From contig CAVSSK010000006.1 in assembly GCA_963730395.1 (NCBI GenBank), positions 558,001 through 622,000 on the forward strand: a DNA stretch of 64,000 nt. Direction: 5' to 3'. The notes beneath the pieces are model-generated. The model did no database searches. It was not told the origin of the DNA and worked only from the letters and a program-made list of their open reading frames with translations. Of the stretch, positions 60,782-64,000 are shown piece by piece. A program made the translations under genes and the position numbers. The number at the start of each line of letters is the position of its first letter. The stretch's first letter is position 1. This stretch comes from Bog-473 sp963730395. Its GTDB lineage: Bacteria > Actinomycetota > Acidimicrobiia > Acidimicrobiales > RAAP-2.

Positions 60782-61856
60782 TCATCCCAGGACGAGCTGA
60801 CCCCCGCTGAAGTCGAGCACGACCCAGCGGTACCGGCCCAGTGTGTCGACGCCGAGGGCACCTGATAACTCGGGCAGATTGAAATCGATCGCGTTGATGA
60901 GTTGGGGCCGGAGCGTGTGGCCTGACACCGACCAGGGGCCGGTATGCACCATCGGTATCTTGAGGTGGTTAGAGCAGAAGGTGGCGGTGTACTCGACGAG
61001 GTCCGTCGGCGTCAGCGCCTCAGCCGTGGCGACCTGCGGCGTGACCCACGACCGGGCTGACCCGGTGTCCACTTCGAGCCAGCGCACCGGCCCGCCCCCG
61101 AAGTGAACCGCCACCCAGACACCGTTCGCGGTGGTGACACGAAGGGGAACGGTAGTGCCCTCTCCCTTCGTCAGCGAGGTGGGTGGCGGTGGACCCTTCG
61201 GCCCTAAGAAGCCTTCGTTCTGGGTGACCGGGGGACCCTCAGGACCCGGGAAGACGAGGAGCCCTCGGTCGAAGTCGATGCGCACGGAGCCAAAGCGGGC
61301 CAAGGTGCCCAAGCCGAGCCCGCCGTCGGGGTTGCCCTTCCCGCTGAAGGGCAGGTGATCCGCCGCGATCGCGCCAGCCGCCAGCGGGAGTCCCTCGATG
61401 GACCACGACGGGAGCGTCACGAACTCGACGGAAAAGTTGCAAATTGCTACCCGCGCCTTGTCGCGACTGAGCGGCCCCTACCGACGAGAGGTGCAGCCGC
61501 TTGGCCAGCCCGGCGTCGATGTACGAGCCCGTCGAGCCAGTGTCGAGCACGAAGGGGAAGGGGCCGTGCCCGGCGATGCACACGTTGACCGACACCTCGA
61601 TCTCCTGATCCGACCTGCTGACGGTGAGGGGCACCGTCGTTGCCCCGTCGGGCAGGTGCTTCACGCCACGGCACCCGGCCGAGGCGTGAGCAACATTGAG
61701 CGAGGGGTTTATCACGTGCTCCTTCTGCGGATCGGAGCTGGGACCTGACCCCATGTGCGCGGACGCTCCAGCCGACAAGACGAGAGACGCCAAGAGGAGA
61801 AAGGACGCGAACACCACGCCCCGGACCCCAAGGGACGTTTGCCTGGAATGGGTCAT
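60782..61856 (-). CDS. Secreted retropepsin-like protein with two DTG motifs (frame break near 61470)
   Basis: An exported aspartic-protease-fold protein of 357 residues. The signal peptide is VVFASFLLLASLVLSAGASA. The first half has GPFPFVLDTGSTGSYIDAGL with the first DTG; the second half has GPVRWLEVDTGSARSWVTPQ with another. A surplus base near 61470 separates LHLSSVGAAQS from RDKARVAICNFSVEFVTLPS. Two DTGs in one chain allow an intramolecular dimer like pepsin. The substrate is unknown. It lies between transglycosylase copies B and C. Confidence 0.78.
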
Positions 61857-62005
61857 GGCATGACCCTCCTGCGTTTGGGATTTTGCCGGGTAACGATTAC
61901 AGCCAGGGCCGAAGCTGTCAACCCCCGTGTAAGACGGTGCTCGCCGTCGTCCACGCCGTCACCAACAGGTTGGTCGAGTAGGCGTTGATGTTCGTGCCTT
62001 CGGCG

Positions 62006-62404
62006 TGCCCGTTGCCACACGCGGGTCCGACCGTTCCCCGTCGTGGCACCTACGCGTCGAGGTCCGGGGCGGGAGCATCCCGATGAGGGGTCGTCGTGGG
62101 CGCCGGGTTGGCGGTGGGGCTGCTGCCGTCGTGGTGGGGACGCGGTACTGGCGTGGGCGGTCTCGCCTGCTAGGTGTCGGCAGCGAGTGCGCCCACGGCG
62201 ACGTCGGCCGCCACCTCCAAGATCCCGCCCGTCATGCTGGCGCTCTACCAGCAGGCGGCGGCTACTTGCCCCGGCTTGCCCTGGACGATCCTGGCTGCCA
62301 TTGGCACCGTCGAGTCGGACAACGGGCAGTCGAACCTGCCTGGGGTCCACAGCGGCACCAATGCTGCCGGGGCCGATGGCATCATGCAGTTCGAGCCGTC
62401 GACC
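62006..62404 (+). repeat. Direct repeat copy C (about 400 bp)
   Basis: The upstream and 5' half of the intact transglycosylase gene, matching copy B at 60298-60694. The end coincides with CCGTCGACC (62396-62404), the point where A and B lose homology. Confidence 0.85.
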
Positions 62405-63043
62405 TTCGCCGCCTACGACGAGCCCGTCCCCGCGGGCGGAGCCGTCCCGCCCAGCCCCTACGACCCGGCCGACGCCGTCTACGCGGCCGCCCGCCTCCTG
62501 TGTGCCAACGGCGCGTCGGGCGGGACGGACATCGCAGCGGCCGTCTACGCCTACAACCACTCTGCCTCCTACGTGGCCCGGGTGCTGGCCCTGGCACAGT
62601 CCCTGGCGGGCGCGGGGCCCGCAGCGACGGCGGGGACGCCGGTCACCGCCGTCGGTGCCGTGGCGGTGGCGTGGGCGCTCTCGCAGATCGGCACGCCCTA
62701 TGTCTGGGGCGGCGAGAGCCCGGGCGTGGGCTTCGACTGCTCCGGGCTCGTGCAGGCCGCCTACCGGGTGGCGGGCGTCGCGCTCCCGAGGGTCGCCCAG
62801 GACCAGTACGACGCGACGCCGAAGCTGGCGGCCCAGGAGCCCCTCGCTCCGGGCGACCTCGTCTTCTTCGGCGCCGGGCCCGGCGCCGTCGACCATGTCG
62901 GCATCTACGCCGGGGTCGTGAACGAGGCCGCGGTCATGGTCGACGCGCCCCACACGGGGGCCGACGTGCGGGCGGAGGCCTTCCCCGCCACCGTGGGCGC
63001 GTCGTTCGGCGGCATGCGGTTCGTGGGAGCGACGCGCCCGTGA
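62083..63043 (+). CDS. Bifunctional lytic transglycosylase (SLT) / NlpC-P60 peptidase
   Basis: A cell-wall hydrolase combining an SLT domain and a C-terminal NlpC/P60 endopeptidase. The SLT part has WTILAAIGTVESDNGQSNLP with the catalytic Glu, and MQFEPSTFAAYDEP. The peptidase has WGGESPGVGFDCSGLVQAAYR with the Cys, LAPGDLVFFGAGPGAVDHVGIYAG with the His, and a downstream polar residue. From GTG 62174 a 289-residue frame is open. ATG 62083 would start a signal peptide like that of copy B, but several small indels between 62083 and 62174 break it. Similar two-domain proteins serve conjugative elements and cell separation. Confidence 0.85.
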
Positions 63044-63079
63044 CAGCTGCTCGAAATTCCGATCCTGTAGCTTGACGGC

Positions 63080-64000
63080 ATGCCCGAGGAGTTGTTGCTC
63101 TTCGCCGGATCGGCAAGTCGCAAGCTGGGGGGAGCCATAGCCGACTACCTCGATTGTCCCCTGGGGTCGAGTGAGACGCTGAGGTTCTCAGAGGGCAACC
63201 TGTTTGTGCGAATACTCGACAATGTGAGAGGACGCGACGTCTTTCTCGTCCAGGGGACTGGGTTTCCCGCTAACGACAACTTCGTCGAGCTGCTGTTTTG
63301 GATCGACGCGTTCAAGCGGGCCAGCGCGGCATCTGTCACCGCCGTCATCCCCTACTTCAGCTACGCCAAGGGCGACAAGAAGGATGAGCCAAGGGTGTCG
63401 ATCCGAGCCCGAGTGTGCGCCGACTCGATCGAGGCAGCCGGCGTTGACCGAGTTGTCACGCTCGACTTGCATGCGCCCCAGGTGCAGGGCTTCTTCAAGG
63501 TCCCCGTCGATGACCTCTATGCGCTTCCTGTTCTGTGCGACGCAATCGCGGCCAAGGCCCTTCCAAACCTTGTCGTGGTGGCCCCCGACGCGGGGTTCGC
63601 CAAGAAGGGCCGCCAGTGGTCGGTGCGTCTGCGCACGCCACTTGCCATTGCCGACAAACGTCGCGTGGATCATTCCGAGTCGGCAGAGGTGGTCGAGCTC
63701 ATGGGGTCGGTCGAAGGTCGAACGGCGTTGATCGTCGACGACTTCACGATTTCCGCGGGCACACTCGTCGACGCGGCCCGAGTCCTCGTCGAACGAGGTG
63801 CGGTATCGGTCTGTGCGGCCGTCAGCCATGGGTTGCTGACTGAGGCTGCCATGGAGCGGCTCGAAGCCAGTCCCATCGAACGACTCTTCATGACTGACAG
63901 CGTCGAGACGCAACCCGTGGCTCTGTCAGCCAAGGTCGAAGTGATCTCGGTGGCCGGTCTGTTCGGCGAGGCCATCAGGAGGATCCATCGCAGGGAGAGT
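63080..64000 (+). CDS. Divergent ribose-phosphate pyrophosphokinase homologue, partial at right edge
   Basis: A Prs-like protein, 307 codons before the window ends. Recognisable Prs features are LFAGSASRKLGGAIADYL, NLFVRILDNVRGRDVFLVQG, AVIPYFSYAKGDKKDEPRVS and TLDLHAPQVQGFFKVPVDDL. The PRPP loop reads VDDFTISAGT, where Prs has VDDMIDTAGT. The flexible-loop segment lacks the usual RQDRK basic run. Codon use is relaxed (CGA, TTG, GTT, ATT common). The canonical enzyme makes PRPP from ribose-5-phosphate and ATP; here substrate use may differ. The stop is beyond the window. Confidence 0.85.
   Translation, partial: MPEELLLFAGSASRKLGGAIADYLDCPLGSSETLRFSEGNLFVRILDNVRGRDVFLVQGTGFPANDNFVELLFWIDAFKRASAASVTAVIPYFSYAKGDKKDEPRVSIRARVCADSIEAAGVDRVVTLDLHAPQVQGFFKVPVDDLYALPVLCDAIAAKALPNLVVVAPDAGFAKKGRQWSVRLRTPLAIADKRRVDHSESAEVVELMGSVEGRTALIVDDFTISAGTLVDAARVLVERGAVSVCAAVSHGLLTEAAMERLEASPIERLFMTDSVETQPVALSAKVEVISVAGLFGEAIRRIHRRES

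Overview
The window is a high-GC, densely packed actinobacterial chromosome segment, most likely from the class Acidimicrobiia. The evidence is a complete Pup-proteasome locus (arc, dop, pup, prcB, prcA, pafA) beside tatA/tatC/helY, a two-domain F420 enzyme gene (fbiC), an FtsR-type MerR regulator, a HelD-type helicase, frequent GTG/TTG starts with GTGA/ATGA overlaps, and an amidase carrying the 42-residue 'VVGMAATPDGxGYWLVAxDGG' repeats that I associate with acidimicrobial exported proteins. No rRNA, tRNA, CRISPR array, integrase or transposase was seen.

Layout. 0-1.3 kb: divergent thiD (partial) and thiG. 1.3-5.1 kb: ferric-iron ABC transporter with a promoter whose -10 lies inside a DtxR/IdeR-like box. 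5.2-10.4 kb: ftsR, a small nuclease-like gene, gcvT, a tandem glycine riboswitch and gcvP. 10.4-16.3 kb: a fluoride-channel pair, an SDR, a HelD helicase, a PPOX-fold protein, a 3-hydroxyisobutyrate-dehydrogenase-like protein and a small conserved protein. 16.6-22.6 kb: a MacA/MacB-type export cluster with two adaptors and a DUF5666-like secreted protein. 22.7-25.6 kb: a 2-oxoglutarate/Fe(II) oxygenase coupled to a formaldehyde-activating-enzyme (Fae) homologue, a VOC protein, inorganic pyrophosphatase and an NTF2-like protein. 25.6-30.1 kb: HtrA protease, an RG-rich unknown protein and four small minus-strand genes. 30.4-41.9 kb: ThyX-like protein, HelY, Tat and the proteasome locus. 42-44.7 kb: ferredoxin, TrmI methyltransferase, small membrane proteins and a thioesterase. 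44.8-54.5 kb: one plus-strand run tkt-tal-gnd-pgl-fbiC-LOG-amidase, joining the pentose phosphate pathway to F420 precursor synthesis. 54.5-56.9 kb: RNA ligase-like 2H enzyme, a small helical protein and an acyl-CoA synthetase. 57.1-64 kb: an accessory region with less biased codon use. It holds three copies (two broken) of the 5' half of a lytic-transglycosylase/NlpC-P60 gene interleaved with unrelated cargo genes, then a divergent ribose-phosphate pyrophosphokinase homologue running off the right edge.

A window-wide feature: about thirty reading-frame breaks interrupt otherwise well-conserved housekeeping genes (gcvP, tkt, tal, htrA, macB and others), and almost every one is repaired by removing one base. 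They are dense at 18-27 kb and absent at 30.4-41.9 kb and 48-55 kb. The simplest reading is an incompletely polished, insertion-biased assembly. I therefore annotate these genes as single CDS spanning the break and give the position of each break. The two broken transglycosylase copies at 57.8 and 60.4 kb are different: they are real truncations of duplicated sequence.
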